A stretch of 64,000 nucleotides of DNA from the NCBI RefSeq assembly GCF_026625725.1, contig NZ_CP113060.1, positions 2,424,001 through 2,488,000 on the forward strand, given 5' to 3'. The notes under the pieces are model-generated. The model worked only from the letters and a program-made list of their open reading frames with translations. It did not search any database and was not told where the DNA came from. Below are positions 17,546 to 27,783 of this stretch, piece by piece; position 1 is the stretch's first letter; every line of letters begins with the position of its first letter. The position numbers and the translations under genes were made by a program. The DNA is from Pseudomonas sp. SL4(2022). GTDB taxonomy: Bacteria; Pseudomonadota; Gammaproteobacteria; Pseudomonadales; Pseudomonadaceae.

Positions 17546-18540
17546 GCGGCCACCCCTTCTCCATTGTTATTACGCTCGCTGAAGAACTCGCGAACGTTGG
17601 CGCACTGCGCGTCCGTACTGTCCAGACGATTGAATTGGGCGCGGAACTCCCTCGCGCCCGGCAAGGTTGCGAGATACCAACTGACATGCTTGCGGGCAAT
17701 CCGCACGCCCATTACATCGCCGTAGAAGGCGTGCAGTGCAGTCAGATGTTCAAGCAGAATGCGTTCCACTTCGAGCAGGCTGGGGGCCGGGAGCTGTTCA
17801 CCGGTACGCAGATAATGCTCGACCTCACGGAATATCCACGGCCGGCCCTGGGCTGCGCGACCGATCAGCAGGCCATCGGCGCCAGTGGCAGCCAGTACGG
17901 CCTTGGCCTTCTGCGGCGAGTCGATATCGCCGTTGGCCAGCACGGGAATCGACACCGCCTGCTTGATCGCGGCGATGGTGTCGTACTCGGCTTCGCCCAT
18001 GTACAGGTCGGCGCGGGTGCGGCCGTGTACGGCCAGGGCGACAATCCCGCTGTCTTCAGCGATCTTCGCCACGCTGATGCCGTTCTTGTTGTCACGGTCC
18101 CAGCCGGTGCGGATTTTCAGGGTCACCGGCACATCCACGGCGGCGACCACAGCCTGAAGAATCTCGCGAACTAAAACTTCGTCTTTCAACAGGGCGGAGC
18201 CGGCGGCCTTGTTACAGACCTTCTTGGCCGGACAGCCCATGTTGATGTCGATAATCTGCGCGCCCATGTCCACGTTGCGCCGCGCCGCCTCGGCGAGCAT
18301 CTCCGGATCACCGCCGGCGATCTGCACCGAGCGGGGCTCGGGATCACCACTGTGGATCATGCGCAGGCTCGACTTGCGGGTGTTCCACAGGCGCACATCG
18401 CTGGTGACCATTTCCGACACCACCAGACCCGCTCCCATGCGCTTGCACAGCTGGCGAAACGGCTGATCAGTGACGCCCGCCATGGGAGCGAGAATCAGCG
18501 AGTTTGGCAATGTGTAAGGGCCGATGCGTAGCGCCGACAT
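17542..18540 (-). CDS. dusB: tRNA-dihydrouridine synthase B
   Basis: This FMN enzyme reduces a uridine in the D-loop of tRNA. The 332 residues start MSALRIGPYTLPNSLILAPM and have the FMN-barrel motif LAPMAGVTDQPFR and the catalytic cysteine region NMGCPAKKVCNK. The ATG at 18540 has AGGGAAG just upstream; an upstream ATG at 18576 would add 12 unlike residues. The gene leads the dusB-fis operon. The 179-base upstream gap holds a small TTGGC/GCCAA hairpin (18661-18675) and probably the promoter. Confidence 0.96.
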   Translation of the reverse strand: MSALRIGPYTLPNSLILAPMAGVTDQPFRQLCKRMGAGLVVSEMVTSDVRLWNTRKSSLRMIHSGDPEPRSVQIAGGDPEMLAEAARRNVDMGAQIIDINMGCPAKKVCNKAAGSALLKDEVLVREILQAVVAAVDVPVTLKIRTGWDRDNKNGISVAKIAEDSGIVALAVHGRTRADLYMGEAEYDTIAAIKQAVSIPVLANGDIDSPQKAKAVLAATGADGLLIGRAAQGRPWIFREVEHYLRTGEQLPAPSLLEVERILLEHLTALHAFYGDVMGVRIARKHVSWYLATLPGAREFRAQFNRLDSTDAQCANVREFFSERNNNGEGVAA

Positions 18541-18719
18541 AGGGCTTCCCTGCTCAAGAGACGTGCTGTTGAACAATTAGGAGAGTGCGAAAAAGGGTGG
18601 GCATGATACCCGCTCTGGATGACCTGAGAAAGGCCGTTTTGAACAAATTCTGAACAGCTATTGGCTTATCGCCAAGTGTTTGGTTGTGGCAGATTGTCAG
18701 GCAATACGCCTGCTGCAGG

Positions 18720-20063
18720 CTATTCCGGTGAGTGAAAGCTCAGGCTGTAGTTCACCGCCTGGGTGCCCGGGTCGAGGATGTCCAGGGATATGTGAATAGG
18801 CGTCTGCGGCGGCATTTCCGCGTTGCCGGCCAGCTCGCCAGCGAGGTATTCGCTGGGCTTGAAACGGCGGCTGGCGAGCAGTTGGCCGTTGATGTCGGCA
18901 AAGCGCATTTCCAGCAGCGGGAAGGGCTGCGAGAACGCCGCACGGTTGTAGAGGATGGCATCAACTATCAGGGCGCCGCTGAATTCCGGATGGCTGCGTA
19001 CCACCAGGTTGCTGCTCTTGACCTGGGCGATGTCGACCTTGGAGGGCAGCTGGCAGCCGACAGCCGGGCACAGTTGCTCAAACCAGGGGCGGTAATGATC
19101 CTGGCGCGCCAGTTCATTGAAGTGGTATGCCACGTACTGCCCGGCAAGGGCAGCCGCGCCGAGCACATTCAGCAGACCCCAGCCGATCCAGCGCCCCCAG
19201 GGTTTCTTCGGCTGTTGCCAATCCAGCTGCAGCGGCTCGTCGTCTAGCTCGAACAGGTGCTCGTCCCGCAATTCGGGTTCGTTGCGTGGAGTTTTCTTAG
19301 TGGCGGCTGTGGCTTGCACGTCGTCGTCGCGTCGTGCGCTGAACGGTTTGTGCTCAGCATGCAGTTCGATCTCAGGTTCCGGCGGCGCCACGCGGCGGTC
19401 AGCGGTGTTGAGGTTGAGCGGCGGTTCTGTTGCCGGCAGCGAAAAGGTTTCCGGCACGGCGGCAATCGGTTCAGCCGGGCTGGGTGCGCGTGGTGCTGGC
19501 GGTGGCATGTCGAGAGGCCGCTCATCCTGCAAGGTCAAGCTGGCAGTGGGCCTGGGTTGTTCATCCTGCAACAGTGCTTCGGCCCAGCGCTCGTCGTGCG
19601 GATCATGCTCGATGGGATCCGGGGTGAGAAAGTTTTCGCTGTATTTGGGCGCGCTATCAATCGCCAGAAACTGTTTCGACAGTTGCTGTTCCTGGGCTTC
19701 GAGCTTGGCCAACTCTTCATCCAGGTCGAGGCTGTCGAGGTCCAAGTCGTCATGAATCCACAGCGTATCGCCGGTTTTACTGCTGGCAGGCGCCGCCGGT
19801 ATTGCGGGCGCGGCACTGGGCATTGCCGGGCGTGGCGCGGGCGGCACGGGTGGTTTGCTCGGCTGTGGAGTCGGTGTTGGCGCGGCGGCTGGCGCTGTGG
19901 GCGGCGGCAGTTGCTGGCCCTGCTCACGCAGCTGTTGCGCGGCATTGAACACATGCAGACAGGCTCCGCAGCGCACAGCACCATGGGCAGCGCCCAGCTG
20001 CGTGAGGTTCACGCGAAAGCTGGTACGGCAATGGGGGCACTGGGTGATGAAGCTCTGGGTCAT
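18720..20063 (-). CDS. Zinc-ribbon and DUF3426 membrane protein
   Basis: The 447-residue protein starts with a zinc ribbon of the MJ0042 type (CPHC at 9-12 and CGAC at 33-36). A long proline- and acid-rich linker of low complexity follows, then one transmembrane helix near residue 280 (WIGWGLLNVLGAAALAGQY) and a C-terminal DUF3426 domain (LVVRSHPEFSGALIVDAILY). The function is unknown; the layout suggests a cytoplasmic metal- or redox-sensing head tethered to a periplasmic domain. It lies between prmA and dusB on the same strand, as in other pseudomonads. Confidence 0.85.
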   Translation of the reverse strand: MTQSFITQCPHCRTSFRVNLTQLGAAHGAVRCGACLHVFNAAQQLREQGQQLPPPTAPAAAPTPTPQPSKPPVPPAPRPAMPSAAPAIPAAPASSKTGDTLWIHDDLDLDSLDLDEELAKLEAQEQQLSKQFLAIDSAPKYSENFLTPDPIEHDPHDERWAEALLQDEQPRPTASLTLQDERPLDMPPPAPRAPSPAEPIAAVPETFSLPATEPPLNLNTADRRVAPPEPEIELHAEHKPFSARRDDDVQATAATKKTPRNEPELRDEHLFELDDEPLQLDWQQPKKPWGRWIGWGLLNVLGAAALAGQYVAYHFNELARQDHYRPWFEQLCPAVGCQLPSKVDIAQVKSSNLVVRSHPEFSGALIVDAILYNRAAFSQPFPLLEMRFADINGQLLASRRFKPSEYLAGELAGNAEMPPQTPIHISLDILDPGTQAVNYSLSFHSPE

Positions 20064-20137
20064 GCGGTGATCCGGCTAAGCAAGGCGGCTAGTCTAACGC
20101 AAGTGCTTGCTAATGCAGCAGCTGCGCGCTGTGGCGG

Positions 20138-21016
20138 TTAGCGGCGCACGCCACTGATACGTACCCAGCCGTCTTTATCGGTGGTTGGGTCGAGGGTGAA
20201 GGTGTCGTTGTAGGCCGCGCGAACCTCGTCAGCCTGCTCGGCAAGGATGCCCGACAGTGCCAGGCGGCCGCCCTGCTTGACCAGGCGGGTGATCTGCGGG
20301 GCCAGCGCCACCAGCGGGCCGGCGAGGATATTGGCGACGACGACGTCCGCAGGTTGTTGCGGCATGTCTTCAGGCAGGTAAAGCGGGAAGCGTGCGGCGT
20401 CGATGCCATTGCGCTGGGCATTGTCGCGCGAGGCTTCGATGGCCTGAATGTCGATGTCGGTGCCGACTGCCTGCGGCGCGCCGAGCAGCAGGGCGGCAAT
20501 CGCCAGAATGCCTGAGCCACAACCGAAGTCGATCACGCTGCAATCCTGCAGGTTCTGGCCGTCCAGCCATTCCAGGCACAACGCGGTGGTCGGGTGGGTG
20601 CCGGTGCCGAAGGCCAGGCCCGGATCGAGCAGCAGGTTGACGGCGTCGGGCTCCGGCGCGGCGTGCCAGCTCGGCACGATCCACAGGCGCTGGCCGAAAC
20701 GCATCGGCTGGAAGCCGTCCATCCAGCTGCGCTCCCAGTCCTGGTCGGCGATCACTTCGGCCTGGTGCTCCGGCAAGTCGGCGTCGGTCAGCAGCTGCAG
20801 GTGCGCGAACACCGCGTTGGCGTCGGTATCGGCTTCAAACAGGGCGAGCAGGTGAGTGTGCGACCACAGCGGTGTGGTGCCCAGGTCCGGCTCGAAAATC
20901 GGCTGGTCTTCGGCGTCCATAAAGGTCACTGAGACGGCGCCGACTTCCAGCAACGCATCTTCGTAGGTTTCCGCCTGCTCCGGGGTGATGGCGAGACGGA
21001 CTTGTAACCAGGGCAT
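20138..21016 (-). CDS. prmA: Ribosomal protein L11 methyltransferase
   Basis: PrmA trimethylates lysines and the N-terminus of ribosomal protein L11. The 292-residue product starts [20 protein letters not shown]. It has the N-terminal L11-recognition domain, the linker [20 protein letters not shown] motif I ([16 protein letters not shown]) and the NPPY-like [10 protein letters not shown]. The ATG at 21016 has GAGG 7 bases upstream. Upstream residues in the same frame are not part of the family. Confidence 0.97.
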   Translation of the reverse strand: MPWLQVRLAITPEQAETYEDALLEVGAVSVTFMDAEDQPIFEPDLGTTPLWSHTHLLALFEADTDANAVFAHLQLLTDADLPEHQAEVIADQDWERSWMDGFQPMRFGQRLWIVPSWHAAPEPDAVNLLLDPGLAFGTGTHPTTALCLEWLDGQNLQDCSVIDFGCGSGILAIAALLLGAPQAVGTDIDIQAIEASRDNAQRNGIDAARFPLYLPEDMPQQPADVVVANILAGPLVALAPQITRLVKQGGRLALSGILAEQADEVRAAYNDTFTLDPTTDKDGWVRISGVRR

Positions 21017-21073
21017 GGGAAAACCTCGTGAACGTTGTGGCGGGATGGCGCAAATTGGCGCGCAGCTTACTTG

Positions 21074-21099
21074 AAGCGGTGGTGCAGCTGCCACCGCTT
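21074..21099. other. Hairpin upstream of prmA
   Basis: Perfect 9-base arms AAGCGGTGG and CCACCGCTT enclose an 8-base palindromic loop (TGCAGCTG). It lies about 58 bases before the prmA start and could be a leader hairpin or part of the accC 3' end. No T run follows. Confidence 0.4.
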
Positions 21100-21115
21100 G
21101 CGGTTGGCAGAAACG

Positions 21116-21143
21116 ACAAAGGCCGCCGAATGGCAGCCTTTGT
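21116..21143. terminator. Hairpin between accC and prmA
   Basis: Arms ACAAAGGC and GCCTTTGT with a 12-base loop resemble a terminator for the accB-accC transcript, located 197 bases after the accC stop and after the 21.2 kb repeat. A short T-rich stretch flanks it only on the plus strand, so efficiency on the minus strand is doubtful. Confidence 0.5.
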
Positions 21144-21157
21144 TTAGCATTTCAGTC

Positions 21158-21333
21158 ATGACCGCGCGGGCTAGAGCGGGACAAGGCAAAACGGGTGAGG
21201 AAGCGGAGTTTACGTCTGTAAATGAGCATTACTCGCTTCGCTCGCCCTTTCGGGGCCGCACTAAAGTGCGTTAGCCGCAAGCGGCTTTCCGAGGCCGTTT
21301 TTAACGCAGTACCGCCGACGCGCAGCAGGTCAT
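21158..21333 (-). repeat. Structured 3'-UTR repeat, copy A (after accC)
   Basis: Read on the minus strand it starts ATGACCTGCTGCGCGTCGG, 6 bases after the accC stop, and ends with GGTCAT, the exact inverse of its first six bases. It contains the conserved CTGCGTTAAAAAC block, the optional hairpin module (CGCAC/GTGCG at 21257-21270), the apical stem TTTAC/GTAAA (21209-21222) and a GCCTTGT block. Copies B, C and D share these parts. The element is in the sense orientation of accC. Confidence 0.9.
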
Positions 21334-21339
21334 TGCGGT

Positions 21340-22689
21340 TTAGTGCTTATCCATCCCCAGTTTTTTCTCCAGGTAGTGGATATTCACGCCGCCTTTGCAG
21401 AAGCCTTTGTCACGGACCAGGTCGCGGTGCAGCGGCACGTTGGTCTTGATGCCGTCGACCACAATCTCATCCAGCGCGTTGCGCATACGGGCCATGGCCT
21501 CGTCGCGGTCCTTACCGTAGGTGATCAGCTTGCCGATCAGCGAGTCGTAGTGCGGCGGCACGGTGTAACCGCTGTACAGGTGCGAGTCGACCCGTACACC
21601 GTTACCGCCTGGGGCGTGGAAATGCTTGACCTTGCCGGGGCAGGGCATGAAGTTGTCCGGGTCTTCGGCGTTGATCCGGCATTCCAGCGAATGGCCGCGA
21701 ATCACCACGTCACTCTGCTTGAACGACAGTTTGTTGCCAGCGGCGATGCTGAGCATCTCCTTGACGATGTCGATACCGGTGACCATTTCCGAAACCGGAT
21801 GCTCAACCTGCACGCGGGTGTTCATCTCGATAAAGTAGAAGCGGCCGTCTTCGTAAAGGAACTCGAAGGTGCCGGCGCCGCGGTAGCCGATCTCGATGCA
21901 GGCATCGACGCAGCGTTGCAGCACTTCGGCGCGGGCTTTTTCATCGATGCCCGGTGCCGGCGCTTCTTCCAGTACCTTCTGGTGACGGCGCTGCAGCGAG
22001 CAGTCGCGGTCACCCAGGTGGATGGCGTTGCCCTGGCCGTCGGAGATCACCTGGACTTCCACGTGACGTGGATTGCCGAGGAACTTCTCCAGATAGACCA
22101 TCGGGTTGCCGAACACCGAACCGGCTTCGCTGCGGGTCAGTTTGGCCGATTTGATCAGGTCTTCTTCCTTGTATACCACGCGCATACCGCGACCACCGCC
22201 GCCGCCAGCGGCTTTGATGATCACCGGGTAGCCAACTTCGCGAGCAATCTGCAGGGCCGTTTCCTCGTCTTCCGGCAGTGGGCCGTCAGAGCCAGGCACC
22301 ACAGGTACGCCGGCGCGCTTCATGGCGTCCTTGGCCGATACCTTGTCGCCCATCAGGCGAATGGTCTCGGCTTTCGGGCCGATAAAGGCGAAGCCAGAGT
22401 TTTCCACCTGTTCGGCGAAATCGGCGTTTTCCGCGAGGAAGCCGTAGCCGGGGTGAATGGCCGTCGCGCCGGTCACTTCAGCGGCGCTGATGATTGCCGG
22501 AATATTCAGGTAGGACAGCGCGCCAGCAGCCGGGCCGATGCACACCGACTCGTCGGCTAGGCCCAGGTGCATCAGTTCACGGTCGGCAGTGGAGTGCACC
22601 GCGACGGTCTTGATGCCCAGCTCTTTACAGGCGCGCAAGATGCGCAGGGCGATCTCGCCGCGGTTGGCGATCAGAACTTTTTCCAACAT
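21340..22689 (-). CDS. accC: Acetyl-CoA carboxylase biotin carboxylase subunit
   Basis: AccC carboxylates biotin on AccB using ATP and bicarbonate, the first half of the acetyl-CoA carboxylase reaction. The 449 residues start [20 protein letters not shown] and show the glycine-rich ATP loop ([14 protein letters not shown]) and catalytic segments [16 protein letters not shown]. The ATG at 22689 has a GGAG site; seven in-frame residues upstream are not conserved. It follows accB by 17 bases. A structured repeat lies directly after its stop. Confidence 0.98.
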   Translation of the reverse strand: MLEKVLIANRGEIALRILRACKELGIKTVAVHSTADRELMHLGLADESVCIGPAAGALSYLNIPAIISAAEVTGATAIHPGYGFLAENADFAEQVENSGFAFIGPKAETIRLMGDKVSAKDAMKRAGVPVVPGSDGPLPEDEETALQIAREVGYPVIIKAAGGGGGRGMRVVYKEEDLIKSAKLTRSEAGSVFGNPMVYLEKFLGNPRHVEVQVISDGQGNAIHLGDRDCSLQRRHQKVLEEAPAPGIDEKARAEVLQRCVDACIEIGYRGAGTFEFLYEDGRFYFIEMNTRVQVEHPVSEMVTGIDIVKEMLSIAAGNKLSFKQSDVVIRGHSLECRINAEDPDNFMPCPGKVKHFHAPGGNGVRVDSHLYSGYTVPPHYDSLIGKLITYGKDRDEAMARMRNALDEIVVDGIKTNVPLHRDLVRDKGFCKGGVNIHYLEKKLGMDKH

Positions 22690-22706
22690 CGCTGGCTCTC
22701 CGTGGA

Positions 22707-23168
22707 TCAAACGATGGTGAACAGAGGCTGGTCGTATTCCACCGGCTGACCGTTCTCGCCCAAGATGGATTCGATCACGCCGCTGGTTTCGGCCTCGATG
22801 TGGTTCATCATCTTCATCGCTTCAACGATGCAGAGAATGTCGCCTTTCTTCACGCTCTGACCGACTTCTACGAAGTTGGCCGACGTTGGGCCGGATGCGC
22901 GGTAGAACGTGCCGACCATTGGCGAGCGCACTACGGTGCCATTCAGCTTGGCGGCAGCCGGAGCTGCTGCTTCAGTGGCGACCGGTGTTGCCGCAACCGG
23001 AGCAGCTGCAGGCGCAGGTGCCTGAGCGTACATCGGCTGTTGCATAAAGGCCGGCTGCTTGCTGTGACGGCTGATGCGCACGGACTCTTCGCCTTCGCGA
23101 ATCTCCAGCTCGTCGATACCGGACTCTTCCAGCAGCTCGATCAGTTTTTTGACTTTACGAATATCCAT
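22707..23168 (-). CDS. accB: Biotin carboxyl carrier protein
   Basis: The 153-residue carrier subunit of acetyl-CoA carboxylase has an N-terminal helix pair ([20 protein letters not shown]), an Ala/Pro-rich flexible linker (about 45-75) and a biotinyl domain with the attachment lysine K119 in EAMKMM. It forms an operon with accC and possibly with aroQ 22 bases upstream. The order aroQ-accB-accC is widespread in gamma-proteobacteria. Confidence 0.98.
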   Translation of the reverse strand: MDIRKVKKLIELLEESGIDELEIREGEESVRISRHSKQPAFMQQPMYAQAPAPAAAPVAATPVATEAAAPAAAKLNGTVVRSPMVGTFYRASGPTSANFVEVGQSVKKGDILCIVEAMKMMNHIEAETSGVIESILGENGQPVEYDQPLFTIV

Positions 23169-23190
23169 AGTGGTTCAACTCCCGGTGAGG

Positions 23191-23640
23191 TCAGGGGCGC
23201 TTAAGTTCAAGTTGTTCGAGTGCAGCCTCCAATGCCAGTCGGTAACCGCTGGCGCCAAGGCCGCAGATCACTCCCACCGCAACATCGGAAAAGTAGGAGT
23301 GATGGCGGAAAGCTTCGCGTTTGTGCACGTTGGACAAATGCACTTCGATGAATGGGATGCTCACTGCCAGCAATGCGTCACGTAATGCGACGCTGGTGTG
23401 AGTAAAAGCGGCAGGATTGATCAGGATAAAGTCGACACCTTCGCCTTTCGCGGCGTGAATACGATCAATTAGTTCGTATTCGGCATTGCTCTGCAGGTAC
23501 AGCAGATGGTGGCCTGTCTCACGCGCACGGCGTTCCAGGTCGAGGTTGATTTGCTCCAGAGTGACGGCGCCGTAAACCCCTGGCTCGCGAGTGCCGAGCA
23601 AGTTGAGGTTGGGGCCGTGCAGTACCAATAAGGTCGCCAT
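23191..23640 (-). CDS. aroQ: 3-dehydroquinate dehydratase, type II
   Basis: AroQ dehydrates 3-dehydroquinate in the shikimate pathway. The 149 residues have the family motifs [17 protein letters not shown] near the start, [17 protein letters not shown] and [20 protein letters not shown], and end with [17 protein letters not shown]. The catalytic tyrosine (VYG) and histidine (EVHLSN) are present. It leads the aroQ-accB-accC operon. The 120-base gap upstream separates it from dsbD. Confidence 0.97.
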   Translation of the reverse strand: MATLLVLHGPNLNLLGTREPGVYGAVTLEQINLDLERRARETGHHLLYLQSNAEYELIDRIHAAKGEGVDFILINPAAFTHTSVALRDALLAVSIPFIEVHLSNVHKREAFRHHSYFSDVAVGVICGLGASGYRLALEAALEQLELKRP

Positions 23641-23760
23641 GGTCCTTAATCCTTGTTTTTCTACTGCGCAGGACTATGCCGCGACAGCGCGGGGCTGTCC
23701 AGTTCTCAGCAATAGTCGTCACGATGGCCGCAGATTGCGGCAGATATATGACTCGGGAGG

Positions 23761-25527
23761 TTAAAGGCGTTCCCGCGCCGTGCTCAGACGGGCGGCAAAG
23801 GTCGCCGCATCCACCTCACCTACGACACGTAAATCCAGCCATTCGTCACCCTTGGCGTCGAACAGCAGAATTGCCGGCGGGCCGAACAGCTGGTAGCGGT
23901 CGAGCAGGGCGCGTTGTGCAGGGTTGCTCTCGGTGATGTCGAAACGCACCAGTTGATAGTCGCCGAGCTGGCGGCCGACCTCCGGTGCGTTGAGCACTTC
24001 GCGTTCGATCACCTTGCAGCTAATGCACCAGTCGGCGTACCAGTCGAGCAGCAGTGGCTTGCCGTTGTTCTTTGCGGCAAGCAGAGCGGCATCCAGCTCG
24101 GCGGGTGTGCTGATGGTTTGCCATTGGCCGGATTGCACCTGAGTGGCTTCGGCGCTGCTGACCATCCGCCCGAGTGGCCGTAGCGGGTCATCCTGGCCCT
24201 GCAGCGCGCCGACCCAGGCCACCAGGGCGTAGACCAGCAATGGCAGGCCGAGCAGTTGCGCGAGTTTCTGGTGATGGGTTTTCGGCGTCAGTTCCAGCAC
24301 CCCGAGCCACAATGCGATGCCTGCTGCGAGCAGGCCCCAGAGCCCCAGGCTGACGGGGCCGGGCACCACGCGTTCGAGCAGCCAGATCGCCACGGCCATC
24401 AGCAGTGCGCCGAACAGGTTGCGCACGGTGAGCATCCACGGCCCGGATTTCGGCAATAGAGCACCGCCGCCGACGGCGAACAGCACCAGGGGGGCGCCCA
24501 TACCCAGACCCAGAGCCAGCAACTTGAGACCGCCGCCGAGGGCATCGCCGCTGGCACTGATATACAGCAACGCACCGGCCAGTGGCGCGGATACGCAGGG
24601 CGAAACCAGCACGCTGGACAGCACGCCCAGCGCTGCGGCGCTGATAATCGTGCCACCGTGCAGGCGTTGGCTCAGGCGCTGCAGCGGGCCGTCGATGGCC
24701 GCCGGCAGGCGCAGTTCGAGAAAGCCCAGGCTGGCCGCGCCGAACAGGGCGAAGAAGATCGCAAACGGCACCAGCACCCAGGGTGATTGCAAGCGCGCCT
24801 GCAGGTTGAGTTCGGCACCGAACAGACCCATCAATGCGCCAAGGATGGCAAAGCTCAGGGCCATCGGCAGTACGTAGGCCAGCGACAGCACCAGGCTGCG
24901 CAGGCCGCCCGGCTGGCCGCGCAGCACTACACCGCTGAGGATCGGCAGCATCGGCAGCACACACGGGGTCAAGGTCAGCGCCAGGCCACCGAGGAAGAAC
25001 AGTGCCAGATCGGTCCAGCTCCAAGGCGTTGCGGCATTCGGCGTGGCGCTGCTGGTCGCTGCACCGCCGCCAATAGCCAGCACTTCGGTTTCTGGCGGGT
25101 AGCACAGGCCTTTGTCAGCGCAGCCCTGATAGTTGACGCTGAGGTTGAAGGGGCGATTGTCCGGGTTATCGACCGGCACCTCGACATCCAGCACCTCGTA
25201 ATACACCTCGACATCGCCGAAGTACTCGTCATGCTTGGCTTTGCCGGCGGGTAGAACGGCCTGACCCAGGCTTATATCGGCTGGTTCGCTGCTGAAACTG
25301 AAGCGGTGCCGATACAGGTAATAACCTTCGGCCGCGACAAAGCGCAGTTTTACTGACTCGCTGGAGCTGCTGATCAGGCTCAGCTTGAACGCCTCGCGTA
25401 CCGGCAGAAAGTCCGCGCTGTTGTTCAGCGGCGCGCCGAATTGTGCAGGGGCGGGCGGCTTGTCGAACAGGCCGGCGCTGGCCGGTAATACGATCAGAAG
25501 CAGAAGCAGGCTGAGAAAACGGTGCAT
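23761..25527 (-). CDS. dsbD: Thiol:disulfide interchange protein DsbD
   Basis: DsbD carries electrons from cytoplasmic thioredoxin across the inner membrane to periplasmic DsbC and cytochrome-maturation partners. The 588 residues have a signal peptide (MHRFLSLLLLLIVLPASA), a periplasmic alpha domain with its cysteine pair (GCADKGLC), eight membrane helices with the conserved TPCVLPMLPIL and SPCVSAPLAG cysteines, and a C-terminal thioredoxin domain with DWYADWCISCK. All six redox cysteines are therefore present. The ATG at 25527 begins the signal peptide; an ATG 11 codons earlier lacks support. Confidence 0.96.
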   Translation of the reverse strand: MHRFLSLLLLLIVLPASAGLFDKPPAPAQFGAPLNNSADFLPVREAFKLSLISSSSESVKLRFVAAEGYYLYRHRFSFSSEPADISLGQAVLPAGKAKHDEYFGDVEVYYEVLDVEVPVDNPDNRPFNLSVNYQGCADKGLCYPPETEVLAIGGGAATSSATPNAATPWSWTDLALFFLGGLALTLTPCVLPMLPILSGVVLRGQPGGLRSLVLSLAYVLPMALSFAILGALMGLFGAELNLQARLQSPWVLVPFAIFFALFGAASLGFLELRLPAAIDGPLQRLSQRLHGGTIISAAALGVLSSVLVSPCVSAPLAGALLYISASGDALGGGLKLLALGLGMGAPLVLFAVGGGALLPKSGPWMLTVRNLFGALLMAVAIWLLERVVPGPVSLGLWGLLAAGIALWLGVLELTPKTHHQKLAQLLGLPLLVYALVAWVGALQGQDDPLRPLGRMVSSAEATQVQSGQWQTISTPAELDAALLAAKNNGKPLLLDWYADWCISCKVIEREVLNAPEVGRQLGDYQLVRFDITESNPAQRALLDRYQLFGPPAILLFDAKGDEWLDLRVVGEVDAATFAARLSTARERL

Positions 25528-25664
25528 GGCAGGCTCGTGATGCGGGAATCGCCGCATCATAGCGGAGGCGGGAGGCTCAAGGCACGGTCCAGGCTGTAAG
25601 CGGTCTTGTCTACCGGCTGTATGATGCGCGACAGATTGCCGCGCCAGCGGCCGTTAACCGTCAG

Positions 25665-27629
25665 TTAGACCCTGAACGCCTGCACGGCGGTATGCAACTG
25701 CCCGCCGAGTTGCAGCAGCTGATCGCCCTGATTACGCCCCTCGCCGATGCGCTGCAGGTTGTCACCGCCGAGGTGGTGAATGCGCTCACTGTGCCCGCGA
25801 ATTTCGCTGACGGCGCCGCTCTGCTGGGCCGTGGCGTCGGCAATGCGTTCGGCCATGCTGGCGATGGTGCGGATCGCGGCAACAATCTCGGCCAGCGCGC
25901 CATCGGCTGCTTCGGCCTGGCTGGCGGTGGCTTCGGCGTGCTCCACTTGGGTGCGCATGGCCTGCACGGATTGCAGTGCAGCCTGCTGCAGGCGGCCGAT
26001 CAGTTCCTGAATCTGCGCAGTCGCACCGCTGGTACGCTGTGACAGCGAGCGCACTTCATCGGCCACCACAGCAAAACCCCGGCCCAGTTCGCCGGCCCGT
26101 GCCGCTTCAATCGCAGCATTCAGGGCGAGCAGATTGGTCTGCTCGGCGATACCGCGAATAACGGTCAAGACATTGCCGATGGTCGCGGTTTCTTCGGCCA
26201 GGCGCTCAATCGCCTGGGCATTGCCCTGTACTTCATCAACCAGTTCGTGCAAGCCGGTAAGGCTGTTGCCAATCACCTGTTGGCCCTGTTCGACGGCGCG
26301 GCTGGCGTCACGGCTGGCATCTGCAGCCTGGCTGGCATCGCCGGCTACTTGCTGGATGGTCGTCTGCAAATCGCCCAGTGCGTCGCGAATCTGTGCGGTA
26401 TCGCCAACCTGGCGTTCGGCGCCGTTGTGTAAGCCGCTGCTGAGGTCGGCCAGGGTGCGGCTGGAACCGACCACCTGTTCGGCATGCTGGCGAATGGTTC
26501 CCACCAGATTGACCAGGTAGGTGCGCAGGCGGTTGAGCGATTCCTCGATATCACGCAGTTCGCGCGTGCGCGAATCAAGGCGTACATCGTCGGCAAAGTC
26601 ACCCTGAGCCCAGGCGGAAAGTGCCGGTACCAGCCGTGTGAGGACACGGGTCAGGAGACGCTGGAGGGTGTCGATGATCAGCGCAATGAGCAGGATCAGG
26701 CCAATCATCAGGCCCAGAATCAACTGAACCTCGCCCTGAATGCGGCCGTGTTCGGCGCGTACTTGAGGTTCCAGAGCAGCCAGGGCCTGGTGCACCTTGT
26801 CGACCTGTACGCGGGTGCTACTGGCCAGCGCGCTGCGTTGTTCGATCAGGTTGCGGGTTCGTTGCAGCTCACTTGGGTAGCGTTTAATCAGATTGCCCAG
26901 GTCGCGTTTGAGGGCAATGCCGCGGTCTTCGGCCTGGCTGCTGTCAGTGCTGGCATCCAGGCCCAGCAGGTCGGCAAACGAGCTGCTGGAGGACTCACTG
27001 GCATCGGCGACGCCCAGAAGCGGCAGATCATTGAGTTGCTGTGCCTGTTTATCCAGCGCCGCCAGTTCGCGCTCAACCTCGCTGGCCAGTTCACTGCGAC
27101 CACTGCGTACCAGTTTATCGCGGGCATGGGCCAGGCGGGTCAGGTGACGTGCCGCGTTGAACAGCGGCCGGCGGTACTTGGCGGCGGCCTCGGCGGTGCT
27201 GCTGTCAGCGTATTGCGCCAGTTGTTCAAGGGTCGCGTCCATTTCCCGTTCGGCTTGCAGCAGCAGGCCCTGCGAATCGGCAGACAGCTTGCCGGCGGCG
27301 AGTAGGTCATTGGCGCTGAAGGTGCTGAGTTCGACCAGGCTGGGACGCAGGTCGGCGGCCAGTTGCTCGGGTAGCTCGCTCAGGGCTTGTTCCAGGCTGC
27401 CTAACGACTGCATTGCGGCGCTGTGACGCAGCGCATCGCCACTGTCCAGATAGGTGCTGATGTTTTGTGCCACGTCAGCTTGAAACTGTTGCGACAGGCT
27501 CAGGTAGCGAGCCATCAGCAGGTAGGGGCGTTCCAGGGCGCGTTGCGACCACCAGAGCGTTGCCGCCAGCGCCACGCAGACGGTGACCAGCAGCAGGGTG
27601 TTGAGATTGGTGAGAGATTTGAGGCGCAT
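25665..27629 (-). CDS. ctpL: Methyl-accepting chemotaxis protein (CtpL-like)
   Basis: The 654-residue receptor has a first membrane helix at about 12-30, a long helical periplasmic domain of about 270 residues, a second helix near 300-325 ([16 protein letters not shown]), a HAMP segment and a cytoplasmic coiled coil with the highly conserved tip [20 protein letters not shown]. It would steer flagellar or surface behaviour through CheA/CheW. The CtpL name (inorganic phosphate taxis receptor in P. aeruginosa) rests on the neighbouring dsbD and gcbA-like genes and on general layout, so ligand assignment is inference. Confidence 0.75.
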   Translation of the reverse strand: MRLKSLTNLNTLLLVTVCVALAATLWWSQRALERPYLLMARYLSLSQQFQADVAQNISTYLDSGDALRHSAAMQSLGSLEQALSELPEQLAADLRPSLVELSTFSANDLLAAGKLSADSQGLLLQAEREMDATLEQLAQYADSSTAEAAAKYRRPLFNAARHLTRLAHARDKLVRSGRSELASEVERELAALDKQAQQLNDLPLLGVADASESSSSSFADLLGLDASTDSSQAEDRGIALKRDLGNLIKRYPSELQRTRNLIEQRSALASSTRVQVDKVHQALAALEPQVRAEHGRIQGEVQLILGLMIGLILLIALIIDTLQRLLTRVLTRLVPALSAWAQGDFADDVRLDSRTRELRDIEESLNRLRTYLVNLVGTIRQHAEQVVGSSRTLADLSSGLHNGAERQVGDTAQIRDALGDLQTTIQQVAGDASQAADASRDASRAVEQGQQVIGNSLTGLHELVDEVQGNAQAIERLAEETATIGNVLTVIRGIAEQTNLLALNAAIEAARAGELGRGFAVVADEVRSLSQRTSGATAQIQELIGRLQQAALQSVQAMRTQVEHAEATASQAEAADGALAEIVAAIRTIASMAERIADATAQQSGAVSEIRGHSERIHHLGGDNLQRIGEGRNQGDQLLQLGGQLHTAVQAFRV

Positions 27630-27783
27630 AAGGCTCGACCGACAACGAACGGTTCAGACCACCACGCAAGCGTCGAGGCGGCAGCTAGGCCTTGGAATTT
27701 ATTGCTTTTTCGTGACCGTTATATGACTGCGCCAACTGCGTCACGGTTTTCCGCCCAACGGTTGTCGTCGGACTGTTCTTACC